In this document: in pieces, positions 11,401 through 19,868 of the stretch
Layout: each line of letters begins with the position of its first letter
Position numbering within the stretch: position 1 is the stretch's first letter
From: Novipirellula caenicola
Lineage (GTDB): Bacteria > Planctomycetota > Planctomycetia > Pirellulales > Pirellulaceae
Reading direction: 5' to 3'
DNA: 64,000 nucleotides
Assembly (NCBI RefSeq): GCF_039545035.1
Contig: NZ_BAABRO010000021.1
Location: forward strand, 34,667-98,666
The notes under the pieces: generated by a model
Told to the model about the DNA's origin: nothing
Database searches by the model: none
Seen by the model: only the letters and a program-made list of their open reading frames with translations
Made by a program: the position numbers and the translations under genes

Positions 11401-14400
11401 CCGCTGATATCGATTTGCTCTACCGACGCGATGTCTAGCAGCACGCCCCCTTGCATCCGCTGGAGTTCAATCCGTTGGTGGGTCAAGAATGGAGCGCCAG
11501 CGCTGAGAGTGAAATCTTCCACTGGGACCGTTGCGCCATCGGCACCATTAAACAGCACGACGTCGTTGCCCGTGCCGCCTTCGACGAGGTCGCTACCGTC
11601 ACCCTGGTTCCAAATGAGTAGATCGCTATCCGCGTCACCAAAAACCGAATCGCTGCCAACGCCGCCGGTGATTCGGTCGTTGCCGATGCCACCATGAATC
11701 ACGTCGTCACCGATGCCACCGAACAAGTTGTCATTGCCCGCACCACCGTCGATTAGATCGTCCAAGGCAGATCCTAGGATCGTATCATTGCCATCGCCGC
11801 CGAAAATCGAGACGTGCAGTGAGACACCGCCGTAGGTGAATCGGGTCAAATCAACGGCGTCATCCGCGCCGAGAGCATGAACCTCTAATTCGCCCAAACC
11901 GGTGCCCGCAGTGATGCTGACTCCATTCACGGTCACGCCATTGGTTGTCGCCGAAATGATGTCTGCCGCTGATGTCCCTACCAATTCCAGTACATCGTCC
12001 GTCGGTGTCGAAGCGTCACCAGTCACGGTAAAGGAGGATTGGAAGCTGAAGGTCATGTTGGTTGGAGCAAGCCGAAATCGATCCGCTCCCGATTGGTTGA
12101 CAAGTTCGACGGTATCGAAGCCACTGATGTCGATGGATTCTCGATCATCGATCTGCACCAGGTCGCCGACAAGGCCGCCGCCGACGTTCCAGGTGTTGTC
12201 GCTGAAGTCGTCGTTGATGACAAGTGAATCAGTATCACCGGCGCCAATGCCAAATAGGTCTCCTAGCAGTAGGTGCTCGATGCCTCGATACGGGATGTTC
12301 AATCCATCGACCGCCACACGTCCTTCGCCTGGGACCAACCCGGGAAAGACGGTGAAGGCTTCGGCCACACCGACCGCGCCGATCACGCTCAGCCGATCGC
12401 TACCACCTGGGCTGGCGCCCGCGATCGCGATTTGCGAGTAGGGCTGAGGCGTATTGATGACGAACGAATCGTCGCCATCGAAAGCCTCGAGCGTCAGCGC
12501 CTCGACGTCGGACGGGGTAATCGGCCGATGCACCAGCGCGGATGCGGGATCACGGAGCGTCACCGTACCGGTCGTGGCCGCGACATCGAAGACATCGTTG
12601 CCAATGGTGCCGTTGACAATCAAACGGTCACGCGTTCCTGCGGGTTGGCCGCCGCCGTCGACCGTCAATTGGGATGCGGCACCGAGATTCTGGTACTGGA
12701 TTCCCAGCAGGCTGTTGACACGGAAGGTTCCTTCGTCCACCGCAGCGCCGGGTGTGTGGACAATCGTATCGGCCGCCGCGGTTGCGACCACGGTCAATGC
12801 GTCGTCGCCGCCCAAGCCGGCAAAGATCAAGCCTTCGACGGTGGCCAGAGTCACCAAACCAAGTGCATTGACCTGGACCGTTGCCGCGTCAGCGGCGGTG
12901 GGGGTAATCGTGACGGTGTCATCTGCCGACGTGCCGTTGATCGTGACCGTATCGCTTGCAGCGGGGTCACCCCCTTCGACGGTGACATTGACGTCGTCGA
13001 CTGGGGTGATCGAAAACGCATCGTCACCGAACCGACCTTGTAGAACCACCTCAGCAATATTTGCGTTGGCTCCACCCGCGTTCGCTGTCACGACCGCTCC
13101 ATCGTTCACCCACACGCGTGCTTCGTTCGCCGTCGCCGTGGGGCTCAGCGCGACAGTGTCGTCATCATGGGTCGCACGGACCGTTAATGTGCTTGCCGCA
13201 GTTGCTGATGTCACGTTCAGCAATTCAATGTTGGTGTAATTCACATCGCCCACACCGGCGCCCAGTTGATCCACCAGTCCGCTGGTCGATTCAGCTCCTT
13301 GCGTTACCCGTGCATTCGCATTCGCATTGACGATCAAGGTGTCCGACGCGACGGGATCGCCACCGTCGTAGTTGATCGTCACTCCTTGCAACCCGTTGGC
13401 GTTTGAGGAATCAGGAGTCAGAATGAGCGAGTCGTCGCCGCCTAGTAGATCGAACTGAACGCTACTAAATCCAGCAAAACTACGTAAGTTGTAGAGCACG
13501 GTGCCGCCGTCACGAACACTGATTTGAGGCGTCAAGGCACCGCCAGCAACAGTGAAATCGGCGATGACCGTTTCGTTGCCACTCGTCCCGCCGCCGTTGG
13601 GGTTGGTGCCGAGCAATGTCAACGTGTCGTTGTCGTTCGTAAATCCATCATCATCGATCACGATGATGTCGGTGTTGTTGACATAGTCGATATCGAGAAT
13701 CAGCGAACCGTCACTCTTGTTCGTAACGATGACCTCACCCGAATCCGGACCCGCAGGCCGAATCAAAATGTCTTCGCTGACCTGCCCCCCTAGTAACGAA
13801 GTGTGCAGAATCAACAGGTCTGCCTGATCGCCATCAACCCCACTTGGCGCTCCTTCGTCAAAGGCAACATCGATGCCCCAGCCACGCGGAGTGTCGTCTG
13901 CATGAGGAGTGATCTCCAGCGTGTCGATTTCTTCGCCGCTGTCGTAATTAAAAAACGCTACGTTGCGGAAGCCGTAGTTGGGACCGCCGTTGAGGCTCCA
14001 CTGGAACTCGTTGGCGCCATCCGCATCCGGTTGGAATTCAGGAGCGGCCCCAGGGATGGGAGCGAGATGTGAGTCGACATCGCGACCTACGAGAACCAAA
14101 TTGTCGGTTTGCGGTGTAGCACCGTCGTTGTCACCGAAGAAGTTGACGGTTTGGTTGGTCGCTCCAGGGGAGACAACAAATGTTTCGATTGATTCGAAAT
14201 CGACCTCTTGCGTTGGCAGCCCGGCAACGGTCGTGGTAATCGAGATATCCGACGGAGAAGCCTTGTCGCTGTAAACATTTGCTTCGTTTTGCAGCGTCAG
14301 GTTTAGAGTGTCGCCGGGCGCCGAGGGGCTAACCGGATTTCCACCGTCGATAAATATCCGCGTGTCAAGGCTCGGCGTGACGTTAAACGTATCGTCGCCG

Positions 14401-17400
14401 TCGAGTCCACGAACGTGCAGGTCGGGAACAGTACCATCATAGATGATCGTATTGCCGCCGAAGTGAATCAAATCGGGGGCGATGTCGAACGTGTCATTCG
14501 TATTCGTGCCATCAATCAACAAATCTGCGGTGTCGTTGCCGCCGAAGGTATTGTTGGTGATGTCGGCGGATCCGTTGATGATACGGATGCCATATTGGTT
14601 GTTGTTTGTGATCGTTGAATTGACCACTCGCGTGAACCCGCCGTCACTAAGAATTCCTCCGCCTGCCCCGGGGGTGTTGATCGACAGGTTGTTGTCGATG
14701 ATCACCCCGTCAACGAACAAATTGCCAGCGTTATTAAAGATTCCACCGCCGCCCTGATCAAATAAACCGCCGCCAGCGGTATTGTTTGCGATCGTGGTGC
14801 CACTGAAGACGGTGAGCGAACCGGTTCCATTCCATAAACCGCCACCCTCGGCAGCGGCTTGGTTGCCGCTTACCGATCCACCCGAGATTACTGCGTTACC
14901 AAAGCCGGTGATATGCAACCCGCCTCCGTTACCGGGTGCCGCAACGGCCGGGGCGAGGCCGGCGTTGTTGTTATCCAAGGTGACGTTTGTCAAGGATGTA
15001 TTGGTAAAGGAGGTTGCTTCAATGCCTCCCCCGGCACGATTGGCTTGATTGCCGATGACAGCGGAGTCCACGATCGTGATCGAACCGGCGCCGTCGTTCA
15101 GGATGCCGCCTCCGCTACCTAAAATGCCACTGGCATTGTTGTTGCTGATTTGTGCATTCGTGATTCCGATGTTGCCACTGCTATTGAAGATCCCGCCTCC
15201 TCCTTGGTCTGATGCATCACCGCTTGCGGTATTGTCCGAAATGGTGGTGCCATCGATTGTCATCGTTCCGGTTCCATTCCACAAACCGCCTCCCTCGGCG
15301 GCGGCTTGATTGCCATTGACGGTGCCGCCGATGATGTCCACGAAACCATCGCCGGTGATATGCATTCCGCCCCCGTTACCGGGAGCAGCGGCTGCCGGCG
15401 CGGCTCCAGCATTATTATTGTCGAGGTTGACGTTATTCAGCGTCGTAAACGAATTCGTTCCGGCTTCGATCCCGCCCCCTGCTCGATTGGCAATGTTGTT
15501 GCTGATGGTCGTGTTGCTAATATTAGCCGAGGCAAAGAAAAAGCCTCCGGTAAGGATTCCCCCGCCGCTACCCGCAGTACCGTTGGCCAAATTGCTGTTG
15601 ATTTGCGAGTTCGCAATCGTGATGTTGCCTAAGTTGAAAATGCCGCCGCCACCTTGATCTGCATCGTTACCGCTTGCGGTATTGCCTGTGATCGTTGCTC
15701 CGTCAATGATGGCCGTGGCAAATTGATTCGAGACTCCACCTCCGATGACTCCCGCTGTGTTGTTGCTAAGCGTTGCGTCAAGTAGCGTCAGATTGTTGAC
15801 GTTGAAGATCCCACCCCCTTCAACCGTCGCACTGTTGCCATCGATCACCGCTCCACCTTGAATCGTCGCAGCGCCACCCGTCCAGATTCCGCCGCCTTGC
15901 GAGGTCGCGGTATTGCCACTCACGCTGGATGCGTCTTGAACGGTGAGTGAGGCTGGTGCTTGGCTGAAAATCCCTCCCCCGAGCGTGGCGATGTTTCCAT
16001 CAATGGTTGACCCGCCCTGAATGATCGTCTCGCTGAAACTGAAGATGCCGCCACCTTCCGCTGCGGCGCTGTTGCCACTGATCGAGGAGTCATCGACCAG
16101 TAAAGTGGAACCGCCGTCGTGGAAAATGCCACCTCCGGATCCGAGCGATGTATTTCCAACCACTTGCGAACCCCCTTGAACGGTGAGGCTGCCGAAGTTT
16201 GTAATTCCGCCGCCTGCAAAGAAGCCCATGTTGTTATTGTTGCTGATGGTGGCGCCGGTGATGTCTAAGGTCGCACCAAAATCATTGAAGACTCCGCCGC
16301 CTGCGAATCCGAGAACGGTATTGTCATCAATGACTGAGCCGTTCTGAATGTTCGCAACACTGCCGCTGTTGTTGTAGATGCCACCACCTGCGCGATTGGC
16401 ACTATTTCCGCTGATCATCGAGTCATCCACGACCAGAAAACCACTGTTAAAGATCCCCCCACCACTTCCATCGCCAGTCGTGGCAACGTTGTTGCTGATC
16501 ATCGAACCGTTGATGATTTGCAAGAGAGCACCGCCACGGTTGTAGATACCGCCACCCCCTTCAATCGGCGCGAAACCGCCGTTCGCGGTGTTGGCGGTGA
16601 TGGTCACACCATCGAAGGTTGCAACGGTTCCGGAAAAACTGGTGGCGTTATCAATCAAGACTCCGCCGCCAATCAGGGCGGTGTTGTTCGAAATCGTTCC
16701 GCCCGTCACGTTCAAAAGTTCAGTTTCGGTTACCCACAATCCGCGGCCGTTATTTGCGGTGTCTAGGTTCACGTTATCAAGCTGGACTGCGTCAATGAGA
16801 TTCGGATCGGTTCCCCCATTGATGATCAAGGAAGCGGAATAATTCGCGTCGAGCGTCGTGACCGTCAGTATGTCACCCTGGTCGCCAAGGTTGACGGTCA
16901 GCGAGTTTGTCGGATTGGGGATGATCGTGTCTTCGAAGGTGGCACCATTGTCGATGATCTCAATGAAGCCTGCCGCGGCATTGTCTTGCAACGTTGCACT
17001 GTTAGCAAATGCAATCGGCAGGTTGAGAATCGTGTCGGCGGCGTTCCCAGCATTGATCGGTTCGAGCCCGGTGTAGGTGATGATCGAACCGTCTAGATCA
17101 ATGTCGCCATCGTTTCCGTCGACGCTGGTTGTGGTGTAATTGAGCGTTTGATTGGTAAACGTCGCCCCTTCGATGCTCAGCGAATCGCCGTTAGCGGAAA
17201 TCTGACCTCGACCATCGAAGCGGATGCCGCCGGCTGGGATTGGGTTGCCACCGCTGTAGTCGACTGACAACGAATCATCGTCGCCGGAACCACGCACCTC
17301 GATATCGTTGATCAACGCAAACGGGGTGACCCCCTGCGAGACACCATTGACCAAGACTTCCAAGTCCGCGCCGTTACGCACCAAGCGGATGTTATCGTCG

Positions 17401-19385
17401 ACGCCGTCGTCGGTAGTACCTGCGACAAACAATGTGCCGCTAACGAAATCTAAGTAGGTTCCGGCTGCGATTCCGGTGGACAACCCAAACGCAGTTGTAT
17501 TCAACGTGTCTTCAAAACCGGTGAAACCTTCGTTTGACACAAAGAAGTCGCTGGCAAAGTCGACATCAACATCATCACTGTCGCCGAAAACCCCATTGGG
17601 GCCTACACCGACCGTGTTATTCAAATTGCCACCCTGGTCCATGATGCTGGCGACTGCATTGAATTGGTCCTGATGCCAACTTCCCAGGTAGTGGCCGGCT
17701 TCGTGGACAGCAATATTGCCGACGCCTACGCCGATCAAATCGATCATCGATGCCCCAGGAGCAAGTGGAAACTGGTTTAGCGAATTAGGATCCGTAACGG
17801 GACCGCTCAACAAATCCAATAAAATGATCGCATCATCGTTTAGCGAGAAGTTGCCAACGTCAATCGCGGATGCAATGCCAATCGTGCCGATTCCCAATTC
17901 GCCGATCGAACCGCCAATGACCAGGCGGCTGACATTGTCAAACACACCGAACGGATCCGAGTGGTCACGGCTGTTCAAGATCTCGACGGCAAATTCGCCC
18001 GGGATGTCCGAGACGAAGAACTCGCCATTGAGTCCAGTACCAGAAGTTCCTCCGAGGTCGTCGGCTAGATTTTCCGTCACCGTGTCCAAAATTGCATCGA
18101 TCACAGCGTCCTCATCGGCGCCGCTGAGCCCCCAGCCCGGTAAAAACGTGGACAGAGGCGATAGTGAGGTGATTCCTGATGGTCCACCGAATGCTGCGGG
18201 ATCGACGTCCGCTCCATCGAAATCAAGAAAGAGGACCTGGCGTGTCTGAACAGGTTCTGCTTGGATCGCTGGACGAAAGACTCGTAGTTGTCCGAAGTAA
18301 GGTCCAGGGAATCCGGCAAGCCGAATCGCATAGGTGCCCTCGGTGCTTGCAACATGAGATGCCGATGGCCCGCCTAAACCTCCCGGCAACGGTGATATGG
18401 CAGGGTGAATGAAGCTCGCATCTCCCTGCGAACCTTGGACGAGCATTCCTGAGGGATCCAAAATTTGGACCTCCGATACAGTTGCATCACCGGCAAATCC
18501 AATAATGTCACCGGGCATCAAGTCGAAGCTGTAAAAGTCGACATCACCGGCCGTCAAAGAGATCGTCACATCGTAGGCGCCTTCGCTGGTCGATCCAAGT
18601 CCTGAGGACGAGTCAAAGGGATCAATCTGAATCCCTGCAAGTGCATGTACCGAGACGTAGTAGGTGTCGGTACTGAGAACGGTGAAATCTAGTAGGCTAT
18701 CAAATGACGTTCCATCGTCGTCGTTAAATCCAACGACGTTTCCTGCACTGTCGTAAATCGTGACGAACGAGTCCAAGAACGAAGCCGGGGTATCGGTGTC
18801 AACAATGATGTGCTGACCGGCCGCTGCCGTAACGCTGAAGAAATCAAAGTCACCCGAACCCGTTCCGCTGCTTCCATGCGGTCCGTCACCGATCACACCG
18901 CTACTTGTGATCGAAGTTCCCAACGTAAGTCCCGTGACGCTCGCTAGCGTAATACTGCCGTCATCTTCTGCGTTCGGAACGAATGGAATCTGCGTCGTGC
19001 TTTCGAAGTTGCCAACAAGGTCGGCTTCGAAATCATCGCTGTCGCCTGTTCCAAAGCCGAAGATAAACTCCGCGGTTGCCTGGGTATCATTGAGGCCGTT
19101 CGCATTCGCAGGCTCGGCTTCCGACTGGACAATCAATTGATTGAATCCCTGACTTTCACTCACCGGTTTTGAATGCGAAAAATCTTTGCCGAGATTTGTC
19201 GTCAGCACCGTATCAACGGGCAAGAAGGCCGTTGGATTCATGACGTCCAGCGCAAGCAACCGACGATCTTCAAGTGACTCGACGCGTGGTTTGCGTGACA
19301 ACAACGAGGTCAGTCGATGACGCTTTGAATCGCGTTGGTGGGTGGATTGCCGACTTTTTCTTGCTTCGCGATTTCTGAAAAACAT
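5421..19385 (-). CDS. Giant mosaic secreted protein with metzincin, beta-helix, RTX, vWA, Ig-like and dockerin-like domains
   Basis: About 4,654 residues. I chose the ATG at 19385 because GGAG lies 8 bases upstream; the frame runs on to a GTG at 19430. The basic N-terminus carries VESLEDRRLLA (38-45), a planctomycete export-associated motif. Visible in order: PPC-like Asp-rich region (about 85-375); zinc site HEAGHYLGSWH (561-571) with Met-turn SIM (Met582), the metzincin pattern HExxHxxGxxH; GGGIFN-type right-handed beta-helix repeats (about 895-1645) including 149-residue near-copies; RTX-like GGxGxD repeats (about 2532-2600 and 2985-3045); a vWA domain with MIDAS DVSGS (Asp2728); a second PPC-like domain with DEFEPNDTQATA (about 3162-3298); bacterial Ig-like repeats (about 3305-4095); FG-GAP loops (about 4319-4459); two dockerin-like loops (DVNNDGKVTALDAL, DVDSNEVVTAFDAL, about 4532-4600). 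Probably a surface adhesin or processing protease; only the zinc site suggests catalysis. Confidence 0.9.
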   Translation of the reverse strand: MFFRNREARKSRQSTHQRDSKRHRLTSLLSRKPRVESLEDRRLLALDVMNPTAFLPVDTVLTTNLGKDFSHSKPVSESQGFNQLIVQSEAEPANANGLNDTQATAEFIFGFGTGDSDDFEADLVGNFESTTQIPFVPNAEDDGSITLASVTGLTLGTSITSSGVIGDGPHGSSGTGSGDFDFFSVTAAAGQHIIVDTDTPASFLDSFVTIYDSAGNVVGFNDDDGTSFDSLLDFTVLSTDTYYVSVHALAGIQIDPFDSSSGLGSTSEGAYDVTISLTAGDVDFYSFDLMPGDIIGFAGDATVSEVQILDPSGMLVQGSQGDASFIHPAISPLPGGLGGPSASHVASTEGTYAIRLAGFPGPYFGQLRVFRPAIQAEPVQTRQVLFLDFDGADVDPAAFGGPSGITSLSPLSTFLPGWGLSGADEDAVIDAILDTVTENLADDLGGTSGTGLNGEFFVSDIPGEFAVEILNSRDHSDPFGVFDNVSRLVIGGSIGELGIGTIGIASAIDVGNFSLNDDAIILLDLLSGPVTDPNSLNQFPLAPGASMIDLIGVGVGNIAVHEAGHYLGSWHQDQFNAVASIMDQGGNLNNTVGVGPNGVFGDSDDVDVDFASDFFVSNEGFTGFEDTLNTTAFGLSTGIAAGTYLDFVSGTLFVAGTTDDGVDDNIRLVRNGADLEVLVNGVSQGVTPFALINDIEVRGSGDDDSLSVDYSGGNPIPAGGIRFDGRGQISANGDSLSIEGATFTNQTLNYTTTSVDGNDGDIDLDGSIITYTGLEPINAGNAADTILNLPIAFANSATLQDNAAAGFIEIIDNGATFEDTIIPNPTNSLTVNLGDQGDILTVTTLDANYSASLIINGGTDPNLIDAVQLDNVNLDTANNGRGLWVTETELLNVTGGTISNNTALIGGGVLIDNATSFSGTVATFDGVTITANTANGGFAPIEGGGGIYNRGGALLQIINGSMISNNVATTGDGSGGGIFNSGFLVVDDSMISGNSANRAGGGIYNNSGSVANIQNGSVIDDNTVLGFAGGGVFNDFGATLDITGATISNNNNMGFFAGGGITNFGSLTVQGGSQVVGNTSLGSGGGIFHDGGSTLLVDDSSISGNSAAAEGGGIFSFSETIIQGGSTIDGNIATLGGGIFSQAPASLTVQDASSVSGNTATSQGGGIWTGGAATIQGGAVIDGNSATVEGGGIFNVNNLTLLDATLSNNTAGVIGGGVSNQFATAIIDGATITGNTASGNDADQGGGGIFNLGNITIANSQINSNLANGTAGSGGGILTGGFFFASANISNTTISNNIANRAGGGIEAGTNSFTTLNNVNLDNNNAGAAPAAAAPGNGGGMHITGDGFVDIIGGTVNGNQAAAEGGGLWNGTGTMTIDGTTISDNTASGDASDQGGGGIFNSSGNIGITNAQISNNNASGILGSGGGILNDGAGSITIVDSAVIGNQANRAGGGIEATSFTNTSLTNVTLDNNNAGLAPAVAAPGNGGGLHITGFGNAVISGGSVSGNQAAAEGGGLWNGTGSLTVFSGTTIANNTAGGGLFDQGGGGIFNNAGNLFVDGVIIDNNLSINTPGAGGGILSDGGFTRVVNSTITNNNQYGIRIINGSADITNNTFGGNDTADLLIDGTNTNDTFDIAPDLIHFGGNTIIYDGTVPDLHVRGLDGDDTFNVTPSLDTRIFIDGGNPVSPSAPGDTLNLTLQNEANVYSDKASPSDISITTTVAGLPTQEVDFESIETFVVSPGATNQTVNFFGDNDGATPQTDNLVLVGRDVDSHLAPIPGAAPEFQPDADGANEFQWSLNGGPNYGFRNVAFFNYDSGEEIDTLEITPHADDTPRGWGIDVAFDEGAPSGVDGDQADLLILHTSLLGGQVSEDILIRPAGPDSGEVIVTNKSDGSLILDIDYVNNTDIIVIDDDGFTNDNDTLTLLGTNPNGGGTSGNETVIADFTVAGGALTPQISVRDGGTVLYNLRSFAGFSSVQFDLLGGDDSLILTPDSSNANGLQGVTINYDGGDPVASDTLIVNANANARVTQGAESTSGLVDQLGAGVGDVNYTNIELLNVTSATAASTLTVRATHDDDTVALSPTATANEARVWVNDGAVVTANAGGANANIAEVVLQGRFGDDAFSITPVDDVNVTVEGGDPAASDTVTINGTSADDTVTITPTAADAATVQVNALGLVTLATVEGLIFAGLGGDDALTVVATAAADTIVHTPGAAVDEGTFRVNSLLGIQYQNLGAASQLTVDGGGQPAGTRDRLIVNGTIGNDVFDVAATTGTVTLRDPASALVHRPITPSDVEALTLEAFDGDDSFVINTPQPYSQIAIAGASPGGSDRLSVIGAVGVAEAFTVFPGLVPGEGRVAVDGLNIPYRGIEHLLLGDLFGIGAGDTDSLVINDDFSDNTWNVGGGLVGDLVQIDDRESIDISGFDTVELVNQSGADRFRLAPTNMTFSFQSSFTVTGDASTPTDDVLELVGTSAADIISATTNGVTVNGVSITAGTGLGELEVHALGADDAVDLTRFTYGGVSLHVSIFGGDGNDTILGSALDDLIDGGAGNDNLFGGIGDDVIHGGIGNDRITGGVGSDSVFGDADSDLLIWNQGDGSDLVEGGTGNDVVLFNGADGATVPVEDFTLSAGAPFLTHQRIELQRMQGGVLLDIASVEQIDISGDTGVENFQVNDLQHTDLRILNLSTGPDGDTESVTVEGRPVDDTINVSGREGGLILGNQPDVVFTIDVSGSTTSTFAGTAVGDLNNDGTADTILDAEIAGFIRLNQELIDRGLGNVADVAIVAFGSSATNIDMDPVAPGIQISTTPNADTDANGVLDVVQALQSLVDGASTNYEASLATAIATFAALGTASANGNLIFLSDGFPTAGGVFTDEVATLTGMGINLRAFGVGTGSSLVDLQLIDPTAVQFTTTDELITAFGGLGPGGAVQLVGPIKVAGLSYDINLMGTNISDTDLLTVNGNEGNDVIKAEPGVESIVGIAFNGGSGDDFLSADAILNGGAGNDTLIGGLGDDTINGGDGDDTIDARGGNNTIDGGAGADTILVSGTSAGETISTVHAGGAFTITGGLSAGVNTIAGIEQVRIEAGDGPDIVNVTTDPAGGLDYNVFGGNPIGVLQGNGDTLNVILGGAPFSLQPGPEGDSGGVLVQPNQTISFDEFELLQVDGITLLLPDEFEPNDTQATAKVLGSEPAITVMRATLHATQMPSGGAAGVVNDDWYQVTAHDTGKLIVNAHFTADSVPLDGDGGDVVINLFDSSGTLIVAGAAVTGGQQIVVPVVAQQKYYVQVSSADGDQNTYDLEIESFAAPIPATPFLSSTSDSGMLNNDNVTSDNTPAIVIQDDLADFAAMSIPIDQGTAVAGAEVILSFTSTTTGTVTTVEANLVNAANPTLWSATSTAMADDVYLVQSWTRIQDAAGVVGRSPLSGAFLFTVDTTAPAIAAAPDLLSIADTGMFDNDDVTHIQSVALANPAGTTVEPNTKVRVFSGTELVGQGFATTEGNWEITTEPLDTGTHSLTVVLEDVAGNINAASEALVIDVDAVVPNTPYLDLINDDGHSTDDNITGQNLLQFEMVGDDTVNGNGNPLPNDVIYRLYWRVGDGNGEVLVYDSFAEFGNTFTTLGTLTRTVTQVLNDPAGPPFPDGVHNFKLEIEDRAGNVSPDFLLQVKIDTTVPTTTIDILASSDSGMYDDDNVTNIQEIAFQGRGETNGIITLFAQKVNSSGVTFGELLVIGTGNVGSDFTDVQAGIPGATDTDGLGIWEITAEPLTDGVYDVYALIEDWAGNEAVSETIRLEVDTLDPNLPLLDLDEASDSGRHNDDNITNDNTPAVSVTTHDANADLHAVVPDLTVAGAFLTDYLKYRIYNRAETGVVGGQTLVTETLLYDSAADATADASTSLLGHNAMFTSLQLLNSGNAQTILPVLADGIHNLKIEVEDRAGNISHDFLLNLVIDTTAPAAPSISLDPSVTDSGIPSNIGSSSDRITNVRTPGFVGTAEANALVRLYADGQGITNNVIDASDAAIGLTVAVPMDGDDALPGGQYRAISTADLNVGFTFDGQRQIGGTAEDLAGNVSNPSFLNILLDTTPPTVTGVDYAAGDTVFASKPNLSPTAPVDSLLITFAGGPAAAAGLSSPAVDPGLAADVSNYQLVGDHSGQVLIENAFIVSSSPEQVVVRLQFAALLADDRYTLTLDDSISDAAGNSLDGDSSAQAPGTPLAVLPSGNGISGGDFAARFTVDSRPEFGTISQGLVYVDINGNHVFDPEGQDNDATNRDFVMQFGQLTDALFTGNFADKDTGIASGFDKLGAYGRFNGTYSFLIDTNDDGVGDVASIMPGQYQINGIPVAGDFSAAQDGDEIGLFDGQAWYLDTNGNNQIESNERIAANYNGLPIVGDFNGDGSDDLAVFVNDTNQFIFDTNRDGTGDFTWDVRDDFERFGGLSGFTDRPIVGDINLDGIDDIGIWVKGRQGILPKEQGEVFFWISDQVDNNPANVFDAYSPAPLGNDTFAQYGDETALPIFGNFDPPITSANAPTNLTGLTNAVNRYDVNNDGKVTALDALTVINAISRGLTNAEASQAPRLLAAGGNYLDVDSNEVVTAFDALLVINEMNRLGQRGSSAQSELPIQSSSNDRYIEAVDDVFNQISLDDDDDTDWILADLESRRGVLS

Positions 19386-19780
19386 GATGAGCTCCAGTCC
19401 GAGATGTAAATCTTGTCCGCCTACACCCACTCAGAAATTGCGGCCCCTCCCAAGGGTGGCTGTAGCCTAGCACGAACTCAACATAGCGTTTCCGTAACCG
19501 TCAAAATAGGAAAAGTCGGTAGGATGACAGCAAAAAATCGAATTTTTCACATATTTGATGGAACTCGGCTGCTTCGATGTGAATGCAGCTGTTTTTCGCT
19601 AAATTGACGCGGATTCGCGTGCGGTCTTGCCAATTTTTTTAGGCGAAAAAGTGAGCCGCCCAGAACCCACTTCCATGCCCCCCCGGGTGGAATGGAGTTT
19701 TGTGCTCGCCCACCAGAGATAGGGGCAAAACGTGTCGGCGTTGAAGTCGTGAAAGGTGCGGCAGCAGTGGGAGTGGACGC
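19386..19780. other. Gap upstream of the giant gene
   Basis: This stretch must hold the promoter and leader of the giant gene, read leftwards. I see its ribosome site (GGAG just above 19385) but no promoter I would name, and no convincing coding frame. Confidence 0.4.
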
Positions 19781-19814
19781 AAAAAAACCTTGACGTCAAA
19801 TTTTGACGCCAAGG
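19781..19814 (-). terminator. Rho-independent terminator of the outer-membrane barrel gene
   Basis: Read on the minus strand, a 13-bp stem (CCTTGGCGTCAAA against TTTGACGTCAAGG, one mismatch, very short loop) is followed directly by seven T residues. It lies about 55 bases past the stop codon of the barrel protein gene. Confidence 0.85.
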
Positions 19815-19868
19815 CTCTCGTGGCATTGGAGAATCGGCAGGGGAGATAAGCCCCCTGTGTTTGCGTGA

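Noticed and set aside
12273..13239. Long plus-strand open frames opposite the giant gene
   Set aside because: They lie wholly antisense to the repetitive coding region, whose codon use leaves the opposite strand open. None shows a recognisable domain.
14400..16800. CRISPR-like periodicity
   Set aside because: The repeated units are coding (GGGIFN beta-helix repeats), of varying length and without unique spacers.
5421..19385. Possibility that the giant gene is several genes joined by error
   Set aside because: The frame is continuous for 14 kb, the N-terminal export motif and C-terminal dockerin-like repeats are each single, and no internal start has a signal peptide.
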